In this document: in pieces, positions 11,074-21,839 of the stretch
How positions within the stretch are numbered: the stretch's first letter is position 1
Layout: each line of letters starts with the position of its first letter
From: Escarpia spicata
Taxonomy: Eukaryota > Annelida > Polychaeta > Sabellida > Siboglinidae
Direction of reading: 5' to 3'
DNA: 64,000 nt
Assembly (NCBI GenBank): GCA_963995525.1
Contig: OZ023216.1
Coordinates: forward strand, 41,195,346-41,259,345
The notes under the pieces: generated by a model
The model's database searches: none
What the model was told of the DNA's origin: nothing
What the model saw: the letters and a program-made list of their open reading frames with translations, nothing else
Position numbers and translations under genes: made by a program

Positions 11074-11081
11074 TGACGTCA
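11074..11081. promoter_or_regulatory. Perfect CRE palindrome TGACGTCA
   Basis: The consensus CREB/ATF site is one of five perfect copies in the window (also 7544, 36655, 41226 and 56036). Function is unproven. Confidence 0.25.
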
Positions 11082-11436
11082 CAACGATTACTTCAACCAT
11101 CAGCGAGTATGTAGCGACGCGTGCGTATTTGAGAGTTGATCTTTGAAATAAAGCGAAAATGTAATGCCACTGACAGCTCCACACACCGTGACATCAAACT
11201 TGTGTTGAACAGTCAGAATAGTGCGCTTGTCAATTCTAAACGCAAGGCCTGGACCAGTAAATTAAGCTAGGATTCCATGTGTAATGAAACGCCTAGGGAA
11301 TGCGTGCGGAATGGGGAATACCTCTGCATAACGACGCCACTTTTTGGCGTAAAGGGCAATTTTCACTGGGCACTCACTATATTCACTGTTTGCAGCATGC
11401 CTTGTCCGTACACATGGGATCCTAACTTAAGTTAGT

Positions 11437-11507
11437 GTAATTTCAAATACTTCGTCCATGTTTGGTCAATTTTCTTTACCAAACTTGGACTAAGTATTTG
11501 TAATTAC
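11437..11507. repeat. 30-bp-arm hairpin
   Basis: Arms 11437-11466 and 11478-11507 are reverse complements at 27 of 30 positions around an 11-nt loop (CAATTTTCTTT). The three mismatches are isolated single bases. The size (71 nt) would suit a microRNA precursor, but a decayed inverted-repeat element is equally possible. Confidence 0.85.
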
Positions 11508-11639
11508 ATATTATATAGAACACTAAACTAAAAGTATGGCTTACCTCGGACCATGTTTTGTTTCGTCGATTTATTTTGCCCATCGCCAATCAACTTCGTT
11601 TTTTCCAAACATGTAATGCATGTTCTGAAGGGTACTGTA

Positions 11640-11945
11640 ACCCGGAATCAGCCAGGGTTGTATTGGTGACAGGAAGTTAGCGTCATCGGTTGTCTTGAAT
11701 ACGGGGACATCGCAACCGCGCTGAACATCAAATAGCTTTGTGGTTAAGCCACCCGACGTCCATTACGTTGTCAATATAGGAGTTTACAATCTGATCGGTT
11801 TTTTTTACATTTCACATAAAACAAATTCTTTCTGGCTTGTTAGACGTAGTATGGCGGGCGGCGTACCTTCAGCATATTTATTATAGTCTTAAGAATATTA
11901 TATTAATTAATACAAAAAATTAGGAACGTATAACCTACCTTTAAT
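11640..11945 (+). repeat. Dispersed repeat family B, copy 2
   Basis: It shares with the other copies CCGGAATCAGCCAGGGTTG, GACAGGAAGTTAG, CATCGCAACC.GCTGAACATC, ACCTTCAGCATA and GTCTTAAGAATATTA followed by TTAATTAAT. It is the same orientation as copies 1 and 3 and inverted relative to copy 4. Confidence 0.7.
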
Positions 11946-11992
11946 AGCAGTAACGTAGTTAGGACGTTGGAAAGATTACCAAAGGCGGTCAA

Positions 11993-12036
11993 TATTATTC
12001 ACCCATTTGTTCTATGCAACAAATGGGTGTATAATA
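11993..12036. repeat. 19-bp-arm hairpin with CTATGC loop
   Basis: Arms 11993-12011 and 12018-12036 pair at 18 of 19 positions; the inner 12 bp (CACCCATTTGTT / AACAAATGGGTG) are perfect. It lies about 50 bp right of family B copy 2. Confidence 0.85.
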
Positions 12037-12620
12037 GGTTATTCGGGAGACGTTAACAGATAAGTTAATCCCTCAGAAATGTCATTGGTTAATAGTAAAT
12101 AATCGAACTGAGGAAGCAATTTTAAGTGATATGCAGTTCGTTTAATTAAATAGTGCTTCTGTTAAATTCATCAACACAAGTTATCTGTGTGTTATATCGT
12201 TTAACTTGGGAAAGAATCTTTATGTCATAGCGTATACAACGGAACATTTGTTGCCAATTGTTTGCCTATTTATGACCGAGTCCGTTCAAAAAATGATTTC
12301 ATTAAAACTAAATACCAAATTTGCACAAACGAGGCAGCATGCGTATAGTGGATAATAGATACGTTCGATTTTTTGCGCAATCAATTTGAACCGACCGGTG
12401 CAAAAACATCGAAATGACAAGCGACCTTTAAAAGAATCGCGCTTGTGGCTCCGTGCTTACGGTCGTCAGTTGCTTCCTAGTGTGAGTTCGTGTATGTGTG
12501 GCTCTAACCTGTGACATGATCGTAGCACGGAGATAACTCTTGATGTTTACTCAATGCCCGCTACTATCAATAATGCATGATATTTCACAGTTAACGTTGA
12601 TGCGCCTACGCCACATAATC

Positions 12621-12716
12621 ATTACGTGACAGCGTTCGTGACTCGTTCGATGTGATGACGTGACCGGGTCGTGACGTGACAATGACGTGACGCATTAACT
12701 CAGTTGGCCGACGTCA
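12621..12716. promoter_or_regulatory. Homotypic cluster of ACGTGAC motifs
   Basis: ACGTGAC occurs at about 12624, 12658, 12674 and 12685, the last three within TGACGTGAC, and GACGTCA follows at about 12710. Such ACGT-core half-CRE/E-box-like sites bind bZIP or bHLH factors in animals. I infer a candidate regulatory element from the clustering alone. Confidence 0.3.
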
Positions 12717-13402
12717 GCGCATAAAGCAAATACTCCATTAAAACGATAGCACGTTTTACTTAAGGAATTCACTCATTACATATTTGAAAATAGGTTATCT
12801 GATTCGCGATAGGAAGGGCGTTTTGATTGAGATAGGCGTTTTAACAGAAAACCTGATAAACTCCCATGTAATTTATTAACACGATTACTTATATCTGTAT
12901 GTTTTAAATCAAGATACTGAAGTGCAGAATATCTCATGTCTAGATGATTATGAACATTTTAGCAACTATGTTATGCGGTTTGTTCTTTTGTAGTTAATGT
13001 GTTTTAACGAACTTCATTGTCAAGTTCCTATGTTTATACATGCTCGCTTTACTGCTGTTGACATAGCAATGGTGAATTTACATAAATTTGCAGACAATAA
13101 CACGCCAATGTCTAAATATAGTGCTGACACAGGTTTTTAAATCCAATAGTATATGTTGTGCTCTCAATTCAACAGCATTTTTCGCATGATATTATATATT
13201 ATTATATTAAGTCAGTATAACGCTTACTATATGCATCAAATCAAAACCGAATATTCTTGCACATAACGCTCTTTAAACATAACAAACATGTATCCTATAC
13301 TTAGCTAGTCCCCCGTGCCTATCGTACTTATCCCCGGGCACATTAATTCATTTACATTACAACTTCGTTTTGTTCTCAGAACTAAGCACATAATACACTA
13401 AT

Positions 13403-13460
13403 TTAGTACTTGAACTTTTTGGCTGCGACCCAAATTACGGTTGCGGAATTTGCATGGCGA
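13403..13460 (+). repeat. hAT-terminus-like fragment
   Basis: TACTTGAACTTTTTGGCTGC followed by GACCCAAATTACGG resembles the common hAT end 'GTTCTTAACCTTTTTGGC..GCGACCC'. GACCCAAATT and a following ATTTGCAT are shared in the same order with 16948-17005. No target duplication was found. Confidence 0.35.
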
Positions 13461-13600
13461 CCCATACCTTCAAACAGTTAACTTGTGATAAATTAATATA
13501 AAATAAGTAATGGTAACATAAATACGCAAAACATAATTACATGCGCGAAAGAAAACAGTTATTAACCGTATTTGCCGAACAACAAATGTTTGAAAGGCAT

Positions 13601-16045
13601 TAATAATAATAATACGATAACTTTTATTGCGCCTAAATCCTTGGAAACCAAGCCCAGAGGCGCATCAAGACAAAAGGATTGGTAAATCTTAAAATCCATA
13701 AGCAGTATTCCAGTTGTCAACAGATGGGTCACGGCGCCAGGGAGCTACGGTGGATAAGCAAGGTTGTAAAGATACGTTTTTTTAAATGACGACGGAATGT
13801 TGTCATATTTTTAACTGATGTAACACAGCATCTTCCAAAGAGTTGGTGCAGCAACAGAAAAAGCCCTAGTTCCAATGTTAGTGTTGACTCTAGGAACAAA
13901 AACTAAGTCAGAACTAAATGATCGAAACTGGATAGGTTTTCTTACAGGAGTAAGCAGTGAATGCAAATAAGATGGTTGCTTATTGGACAGTGCCTGGTAT
14001 GTAATGGTACAGATCTTAAATATTATACGTTATCGTACAGGAAGCCAATGCAAGTTTACTACGCGGCATTGGAGTACCAATAGTGATCTATCCAGTTTCA
14101 TTTGCATTTAATCTCAACTTGCTGTCAGTCATCCAGTGGAAGATATCTTGAAGGCAATCACTAAGTTGGTTGAGGGAGCGATTTGTATCCGGGGTAGCCA
14201 ACGAAATGTAGATCTGAGTATCATCAGCATAAAGATGATTATCCAAGTTATGTCTTTGTATAACAGAGCTTAGTGGCGTGGTGTAAAGAGTAAAAAGCAA
14301 AGCCCCAAGAACAGAACCCTGGGGAACACAAAATAAAGTTGGCTGTGCTGCCGGAAAGCAGTTCCCAATCTTTATGGTTTCATATATGTCACTTAGGTAT
14401 GAAGAAAACCAGCTTAGAGCTGTGCCAGATATGCCGTACCACTTTAATAAGCGTTCAGTGAGAATGTTGTGATCAATCGCGTCAAAAGCGGCAGAGATAT
14501 CTAGTAAGATAACTGTTCCATTATTAATGTTCAAGTTAATGTCATTATGAACCTCTAAGAGGGCAGTCTTTGTTGAATGAAACTGTCTATATGCTAATTG
14601 TGACACATTAGTTAAGACATATGTGCTAATGTGAGACCTTAGACGACTTGCTACCACCTTTTCTAGTATTTTGGAAATAAAGCTGAGGTTAGAAATATGT
14701 CTATAACAGTTTAGGTCTTGTTTAGGCAGAGATGACTTCTTAAGAAGTGGTGTGACATGGGCATATTTGATATCATCAGGAAAACAGCCAGAGCAAAGTG
14801 ATCCATTTATAATAAATAGTATATGTCCAATTAGTGTATCGAGACATGCTTTTAGCAGTATTGTTGGAAATGGATCAAGTTCACAAGACTTATTTGGGGA
14901 GGACCCGATTATTTTCCTAACTCCAATCAACTGTTGCAGGTTCAAATGATACAAGTAGAGAATTTACTTGTGGTAAGTTCACACTGACATTACTTAAATT
15001 ATGACGTGGGAAAGCAGAACGAATAATGCTGATTTTATTCTTAAAGTGACTAGAGAACGAATCACAGAGACTTAATTGACACGTGATCAGGTAGCGATGG
15101 AGTAGGCCGTCTATGTAGAATGTTATTGATGCAGTTCCATAACTGACGCGGACTACCAGACTTATTTATGACCATATTTGTATAATAATCTGATTTAGCT
15201 TTGGCCATTTGTCTGTTACGGAGGTGGCATTGCTTAGAATAGCGCGACCTGTCAAAAGGCGAGCGTGATTTGCGCCATACACGCTCTAAGTAACGACGAC
15301 GCCTTTTAGATAGAATAATTTCGGAAGTCATCCAGGGGCCGTTGGCCTTTCTGACACACATTTGGATTTCATAGGTGCATGTTTGTTAAATAATGTATTG
15401 CGTACAGTCTGTTTGTACTGTTTACATAAGTCAGATATATGTTCTTTTGGATATGTGATAAGGTCAGATTTAAGGATATCAGCCATTAAAGATGTAATGT
15501 TAATCCTGTGAATGGCCCTATAAGATACATTGTGTTTCGACTCTAAAGGGGTTATAGAAACGTTAATATTAGCAATGACAGTATGGTGGTCTGATAACCC
15601 ATCTGAAACAGTAGGTCCTTGGATATTATTACAAGTTGAACGGGTTATCAAGAGGTCAAGCCAATGGCCATGTATATGTGTCAAAAAGGTAACATGTTTA
15701 AAATCAAAGGATGCCAGAATATAATTAAACGTAGTTGTAGTTGTAGATCTAAATGAAGATTAAAATCACCAAGAATGTAAAATTCTGAATGAATGGTTGC
15801 CAAATTTTCCAGCAGATCCTGAAATCTTCAAAGAAATTTGCTGGGTGTCCTGATGGAAGATATATACAAACAAAATATGCGGAGAAAAGAAGAATCTGAA
15901 ATTTCAGCACAGGTGGACTCAAAACTGGAGTATTCAAGGTTGGAATGTAATTTAACTTTGACCCATTACTTAGGCTTCTTTGCTCGCTGGGAGCATCGGC
16001 CATCGGCCATGGTCCTCCACTCTTGTCGGTTTTATGCAATTTTCT
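13601..16045 (-). mobile_element. CR1/L2-like LINE, decayed, (ATT)n 3' tail
   Basis: The minus-strand element contains, in order, an apurinic-type endonuclease domain, a linker, a reverse transcriptase and the family's C-terminal region. It then has a 3' UTR of about 170 bp ending in (ATT)n at 13601-13613. The 3' 250 bp are shared with the + strand copy at 7750-8014. The 5' end is truncated inside the endonuclease (KTDKSGG visible at about 16035), so ORF1 and the promoter are absent. The assignment to the CR1/L2 side of the Jockey superfamily rests on the RT motif style, the LHWLPV C-terminal block and the short-repeat tail; the exact clade was not tested. Confidence 0.9.
13760..16039 (-). 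pseudogene. LINE ORF2 pseudogene: endonuclease and reverse transcriptase
   Basis: ORF2 of such LINEs nicks target DNA and reverse-transcribes the element RNA at the nick. The endonuclease half reads SAYFVCIYLPSGHPANFFED and then, after a frameshift, LGDFNLHLD (about 15747-15770), THIHGHWLDLLIT and SDGLSDHH (about 15575-15605), the conserved GDFN and SDH motifs. The linker frame is 15062-15361. The RT frame (14088-14954) has LDPFPTILLK, NLSFISKILEKVVA, LLDISAAFDAIDH, CVPQGSVLGALLF and the catalytic YADDTQIYIS (about 14208-14231). Here GVPQG is CVPQG and FDTIDH is FDAIDH. After KLRLNAN the thumb region is deleted; LHWLPV, PRVNTNIGTRAFSVAAPTLW and the tail follow at 13770-14060. At least three frameshifts and the deletion make it inactive. 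Confidence 0.88.
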
Positions 16046-16947
16046 AAATTTCTTTCCATTATGTTAGTGTATTTCATACTGAAGATAGTAAAGAGGCAAA
16101 CAATCCGATATACCTGTTAGTCAGGACCGAATTTTCGAAAAAGTGAACCCTATAGGCATTTCTGGTGTATAATGCTGGACATGCTGATTAACGCGATATT
16201 CATCTGTGAATGTGAGTTGTGAAACAATTGAAAACGACACCACTGCGCGCATGATGTATTTTTGGCGGCATAAAATCCAATATATGACATGACAATAGTG
16301 TTTGTTTGATTGCATTGCCTCCATGTTATCTTCAGCTGCAAACGAGACGATCCGCTTACCACATCCTCGCACGCCAGGGGGTGCTGCTGATTACATCAGT
16401 GTCAGAACCCCTTGGCAGATCGCCTTGCAAAACGCTGAGGTTAAGCTCGGTCAGTAATATCGACGCCGAACATATTCGACTGTTTTTGTTTTGGCCAATC
16501 GTGGCCTGTCTTTTGCTACACGTATTTTATTGGAAATACAAGTATTTGAATACGCAGTACCGCTTAGCCATTTGTGAGAATTGTCGAACGGATAAATATA
16601 TTGGGATTTCTTGTAACTGTTCTCTTTGATGTGGGAAGCGGGCATTTGTGCATCATGCCATTTTCGTAGTCCCACAACAAGGCCGGGGGAGACAGATACA
16701 CATGGAACAAAGTACAGTTATACGACTAATTCAGCGAATCGCACTTTTTGTAGGATATCTGTCAATTGTCACTCTGGCTTGCGAGGAAGGTTAACGACAA
16801 AGGTTGCTTGAATTTGATATTATTTTGACATTATTTTAAAATCATCTACCATTTGGCATAAATCATTCGTCTCGCATGCGTCTGGTACGGACAATAATCG
16901 ACAGTTAAGACAATCACTGGAAACTCTTGACGATCCACTGAGAATGG

Positions 16948-17005
16948 TTTTAAGACCCAAATTTGGGTCGCGATTCACGGATTAAGAACCGCATTTGCAT
17001 ACGCA
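16948..17005 (+). repeat. hAT-terminus-like fragment with GACCCAAATTTGGGTC palindrome
   Basis: TTTTAAGACCCAAATTTGGG is followed by GTCGCGATTCACGGATTAAG and AACCGC. On the minus strand this reads GGTTCTTAAT then GCGACCC, like many hAT ends. It shares GACCCAAATT and ATTTGCAT with 13403-13460. It is only a fragment. Confidence 0.35.
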
Positions 17006-17104
17006 ATATATTGAGGGCTTTCTCTTTAGTTACGTCCTGGATATGCCCAATCTGGAATAAACGGCTCATCACTTTGCAGCATCATCCGAACTCTATGTTT
17101 TGCA

Positions 17105-17350
17105 TCCTTACCTGTCCCCTAACCGTTGGTAAGTATATTGGGGCACACTATATATGTAGATCTGACAATCCGTCTCCACCTTTGACGCTCCGTTGATGCC
17201 ACTGAATTTAAGGACGTTTGAAGTTATCCATTCATTGACTTTGTCCTTTCCATTCGTCCTCTGTATGTTTCTCGCTTCCTCTTGCCTCTCGCGGCGCGCC
17301 AACGTGTTCTTCTGTGGTAGACAGTAAGACTGTTCTCTCGACCACCGACG
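17105..17350 (-). pseudogene. LINE ORF2 C-terminal remnant
   Basis: One minus-strand frame reads RWRAARGKRKRETY, then ASTERQRWRRIVRST, matching the LINE tail pattern 'G.RGRGRQR..Y...' followed by 'A.DRQRWRRIV'. One stop interrupts it (after KSMNG). Only this tail is present, with no RT or endonuclease upstream. It differs from the LINE at 13.6-16.0 kb, whose tail has no such motif, so it comes from another family. Confidence 0.5.
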
Positions 17351-17759
17351 AACCAATTAGACAGAGTTAGCTTTGTTGGTTCAGAGAACCCCAAGGGCTG
17401 CACGGTAATCAGCGCATCACAGGTCTGCTTGCTCGGAACAGGAACAAACCCAGCCGTTTAGTAAAAAGTAAGGCGCATCGACTAGTCTAGCATCTGGCAC
17501 ATGGCATGGAAGCTGGAAATAGTTGTCTTTCGGATGACATACTAAGAAATATACAGGTCGAATGAGGTCTCCCTCTCTACGTCCACATTGGAAGAACTAA
17601 CACACGGAGACAAATGTTTCATATGGTGTGGCCGCTTTTATTGATTGATGATTTCGGTGTGCAAGACAATACAGTATAACTGGAATTAAAGTAAATTTCA
17701 ATGGAATAGAGGTGTAAGTTGTAATTGAGCAATAACGGTAATATAGGTAACAGGTAATA

Positions 17760-18170
17760 ATAAGAAGACGAAAGAAGAAGAAAAAGGAAAAGTTGAATGA
17801 CAACAATAAGAAAAAGAATTTGAAGAATACGACGAAGAAGAAAGAGAGCAAAACGAAAAGACGGGCGAAAGATGAAGTTAAAGCAGAAAAAATATAACAA
17901 GAATAAGAAGTATTGAAGAATCAGAAGAAAGAGCAGAATATAAAGAAGAAGAGGGCGTAGACGAAGGAGAAGAAGATGGAACAGATTGAAGAAGAATGAG
18001 AAGGAGAGGAAAAATTTCAGTGAGGAAAGAAGTAGAAGCGGAAAATTAAGACGAAGAAAGAAGTTAAAAGATAAGGAGACGAAGACGATGAAGAAGGAGA
18101 GGAAAAACTTAGGGGAAAAGAAATAGAAGAAGAAAATGTAAAAGAAGAAAGAAGAAGGAGTAGAAGACGT
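17760..18170 (+). repeat. About 400-bp polypurine (GAA-rich) tract
   Basis: The + strand is overwhelmingly A and G, in GAAGAAG and GAAAG runs with scattered pyrimidines. It looks like an eroded (GAA)n expansion. Stops occur in all frames, so a coding explanation is unlikely. Confidence 0.85.
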
Positions 18171-19012
18171 CGGGTTCTTTAACTATTGGTTTTCCACCCA
18201 AAATCTTTTTCTGTCCAACACCGTGCAGGTGGTAGAGGGGTCGGCAAGGTGTACCCCCGTTGCGTTTTAATGAAAAACGACTTTCTGGGCCGCCGACCTT
18301 CCTGGCCAGCGCCAGTCCGACGCATGGCGGTTTACTGGGCCATTTCACGGTAAACCCTTACGACACTTACATGCTACCTTTTCCTTAACAGGGGTTTCGA
18401 GAAATTCTTTCGAAAAAAACCGCCGTTAAATATATCATGCAAATGCAATGTAAAACCGAAGGGTTAAATGCATTGTATAGTTTATGAGGTCTACATACGA
18501 ACGAATAAAACTTCCGCTCAATACGACCTAGTTACATAATAACACGATCTTGATATTCACACATTTGGATGGTTAATGTGTTAGATAGACCTTAAGCAAT
18601 ATAACTTAATTATTTTTTACCATACAAATTGACCATATTTTCTTATACCATTAGTTATTCCGCTACCTCAATTGGCAGCCGTGCAGCCAAAGTAGGCGTC
18701 AGGGTATCCACCTAACACGTCAATTATATAAATAAAAACAAGACCAACTGCTATTTTCTGTGTGCGTTTTACTTTCGTTTCTGCATATCGCAACTGGACT
18801 TTTGAGAACTTTACAGAATAAAGGCCAGATCATTATTTCGTTTAGAAAATATGCACCACCGTCAATACCCCTAGCACAAAATTCTATTGAATATATTCAA
18901 TTTTGTACTATGGAATTCTATTGAATCTGTGTAATTTTCTATAAGACTTTATGTATCCATAACAATAATATACAACTCTATATAATATCACATATAATTA
19001 TATAGTGCAGTG
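18171..19012. other. No gene recognised
   Basis: A GC-richer block at 18180-18360 contains GGTTTACTGGGCC with a following GGTAAACC, recalling the TGGTAAAYGGACC motif at 9.8 and 42.2 kb. The rest is A+T-rich unique sequence. Confidence 0.4.
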
Positions 19013-19800
19013 CTAGACATTAGAGAGTGTCTGCAAGCATACCGATCTCGATTCCCTTCCCTATCCCTAAAGCGCTGTTCGATCGGTGTCGATTGTTGGA
19101 GATACGTAACCGTCAGGAGTGTCTGCATCACGACGTTTCACGCGCCAACGTATCGTACATTTATGTCCTTTTCAGCTGGATATGTGGTCCTAATCACAAG
19201 CTCAAATGGACAGACAAGGCATAATGCATCTAAATGATTTTGGAATTATGTACAAAAGCACATCACAGCGAAGATAGGACGCACGGTTTTTAACGTAGGC
19301 GCCTTTTACAAGATTTGGATTTGCCTGTCTATATTCTTCACCCAAGACAAGTTTTCTAACAGTTTATTTCCAAATATTTAACGGAATATGTGTTAGTGAT
19401 TTAGCACATATATATCTTACGGAAGAATTTGATCAGTTTTTTGTGAAAACAAAAACAAACGATTGCACGCACGATTTGTGCCCCCACCGTTATGTTTTAC
19501 ATGCTGAGACAGGTCTTAAAAATAATTTTTTTCTGATGCATTAACCACAACAGCAATTAAAATGAAAAACAGTTATATGTACAATGCTGTCATATTGTTT
19601 ACTTTGATTCATCCATAATTTGAACGTAAAATCGATAAGGATTGCGCTTACCGATCACCCCTGTTGGTTGCGTATTTACCTATCCGATCGACACAACCGA
19701 TCGCATAAACCCAATAAGTGATGACGTAGTACTCACAGCGCGTTAGGGATAGGGAAGGGAATCGAGATCGGTATTCTTGCAGACATTCTTTAATGGCTGG
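19013..19800. mobile_element. Long-terminal-inverted-repeat element, about 790 bp, unclassified
   Basis: The left arm 19018-19079 and right arm 19735-19795 are reverse complements over about 60 bp with few mismatches; both contain the block ATACCGATCTCGATTCCCTT followed by CCCTATCCCTAA. Homology resumes further inside (left GATCGGTGTCGAT to about 19125; right 19657-19720), with an insertion of about 30 bp in the right arm. The imperfect inverted repeat therefore reaches 105-140 bp per side. The interior is A+T-rich and has no recognisable transposase. No convincing target duplication could be read, so the superfamily is open. I interpret it as a non-autonomous foldback-type DNA transposon. 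Confidence 0.75.
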
Positions 19801-20230
19801 TTTTTGGCGCGGAACGGTCTAAAATACACCAAGACTTCCATCAAAGTCTAGACCAGATAATTGGTACAATGTTCCCTTCTGGCCAATTCAATTGATGCGG
19901 TGAAGCTAACGCTGGAGTGAGATAATAATCTACCTTTGTACCGGTGATAGACAAGACAAGGTTAGTTCTCGGCAACTGAATTTAAAATACTTGCATGTAA
20001 AACAAATACACGTATTTCATGAAATTAATTATCACGAAAATGAAATTAATTATCAAGGCAAAAAAGTCTAAAAATGGCGTGTCTAGCCCCCAATGGGAAG
20101 GTTGTGGTGCCTTGCAAAGTAACTCTGAAAATTTCGTTTGAAATAAAATTATAATGTGTTTGACTTGTTCTTCTTCAACACTAAAATACGACAATAATTC
20201 GTATGTTAATAACTGCGAATGAAAACAGTA
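19801..20230. other. No gene recognised
   Basis: Unique-looking A+T-rich sequence; a short direct repeat (ATGAAATTAATTATCA.G) lies at about 20018-20056. Confidence 0.4.
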
Positions 20231-20523
20231 AAAGGTAAGTTATAATATAGCGCGGTATCCACTCCTTGCTCAAGGCGCTTTATACTTTACTCCCTGGCAG
20301 ACCTGTTCATCATCTCGACCTCTCTGGGAAGAATTAAGCCACGTTCCAACTAATGCGCGAAGACTACGTAAGCAGATATCCACGTCTATCTATAGCCAGG
20401 TACTCATTCATACAGCTGAATGAAACGAAGCCACGTAGGGTGGACGAACTTGCCCAAAGTTCAAAGCGGCACCAAGAGGAATCGAACGCGGATTGCTCTA
20501 ATCACAGCGCTCTACTAAATAAA
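20231..20523 (-). mobile_element. tRNA-derived SINE, copy 2
   Basis: On the minus strand the order is a tRNA-like head with B box GTTCGATTCC, TTTGGGCAAGTTCGTCCA, CATTCAGCTGTATGAATGAG, CAGAGAGGTCGAG, GAACAGGTCTGCCAGGGAGT, TAAAGCGCCTTGAG and the end GGATACCGCGCTATAT..TAACTTACCTTT. It is nearly full length compared with the 42.7-kb copy. The A-box part is decayed. On the + strand the tail presents AAAGGTAAGT, a splice-donor consensus. A long GTGC/GTGT microsatellite abuts the head side. Confidence 0.85.
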
Positions 20524-20550
20524 TGCATGATTACGGAGGTCATAGAATGA

Positions 20551-20629
20551 ATGTGTGTGCGTGTGTGCGTGTGTGCGTGTGTGCGTGTGTGCGTGTGTGC
20601 GTGTGTGCGTGTGTGCGTGTGTGCGTGTG

Positions 20630-20685
<56 letters not shown>

Positions 20686-21042
20686 TGTGTGCGTGTGTGC
20701 GTGTGTGCGTGTGTGCGTGTGTGCGTGTGTGCGTGTGTGCGTGTGTGCGTGCGTGCGTGCGTGCGTGCGTGCGTGTGTGCGTGTGTGCGTGTGTGCGTGC
20801 GTGCGTGCGTGTGTGCGTGTGTGCGTGTGTGCGTGTGTGCGTGTGTGCGTGTGTGCGTGCGTGCGTGTGTGCGTGTGTGCGTGCGTGCGTGTGTGCGTGT
20901 GTGCGTGTGTGCGTGTGTGCGTGTGTGCGTGCGTGCGTGTGTGCGTGTGTGCGTGTGTGCGTGTGTGCGTGTGTGCGTGTGTGCGTGTGTGCGTGTGTTC
21001 GTGTGTGCGTGCGTGCGTGCGTGCGTGTGTGTGCGTGCGTGC
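20551..21042. repeat. Compound GTGC/GTGT microsatellite, about 490 bp
   Basis: Alternating GTGTGTGC octamers are interspersed with blocks of pure GTGC. Every base fits the scheme except one GTGTGTTC unit near 20993-21000 and a short end variant. All open frames here ([16 protein letters not shown]) are artefacts. Confidence 0.97.
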
Positions 21043-21324
21043 GATGATGGGTGCATTCGTGCTTGCTTGTCTGTGTCAAAGGTAAGTAAATATTCATATT
21101 ATGAGTATTTCTGTACAATCGACCTCGTGAATGCCATTCCATAAAAAGATCACATTATATTACACTATATTACGTACCACGCTACGCTACTGCGGGCACA
21201 CTGACATGCACTCTGTCAGAGACGCGACAATACTCACATGTACGCTCATACGATAATACACATCAAACGTAATAATACTTACAATGTCACAATCCATGGC
21301 GTACTATAGCGAGGCCACTGCATC

Positions 21325-21446
21325 GTTCTTACATTGCAGTATTCTTACAATGATCCACTCCTACATTGTACCATTCTAACATTGTGGCATTTTTACATTA
21401 TAGTCATTCTTACAATGACCATTCTTAGAATATACCATTCTTACAC
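21325..21446. repeat. 16-bp degenerate minisatellite, about 8 units
   Basis: Units resembling ATTCTTACAATGTACC recur near 21325, 21341, 21357, 21373, 21389, 21406, 21421 and 21437. Confidence 0.8.
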
Positions 21447-21507
21447 CGAATCGTATTTACAGCACTGCACCAAAACGGTGCAAAGTACAAAGAACGGTAA
21501 TAGTTAA

Positions 21508-21560
21508 TATTGGAGAGAGAGAGAGAGGGGGGGGGGGGGAGAGCGAGCGAGAGAAGAGAG
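21508..21560. repeat. (GA)n with poly-G insert
   Basis: GAGAGAGA runs flank a G run of about 12. Confidence 0.9.
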
Positions 21561-21839
21561 AACAAGATGTAGACAAAGAGTGACAGAAAGAGGAGAGGCA
21601 GGTGTGTGCAGGCGTGCTTGCGTGCACGCGAGCGCGCGCGCTTGTGTGTGTCCGTGCATTTATCCCGCGAGTAGGTGCACAAGTACATGCGTGTGTCCTA
21701 GTTATGTTCCTACACCATGTGCACCCAGAACTTCCTCGCTGCAGGCACCGCTGCTCCAATACTACAACCTCATTGTTTTTTTCCACATTCCCGACTTGGC
21801 TCTCTCCCGTACGCGCACACACGCACACACATACACACG

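Noticed and set aside
13396..17001. A single hAT element spanning the LINE
   Set aside because: The flanking 8-mers next to the two end-like fragments do not match, and the fragments are in the same rather than inverted orientation.
20502..21144. Up to 200-codon frames of Thr-His-Ala and Cys-Val-Arg repeats
   Set aside because: Artefacts of the GTGC/GTGT microsatellite; the same applies to 25169-25559, 38645-39097 and 47932-48702.
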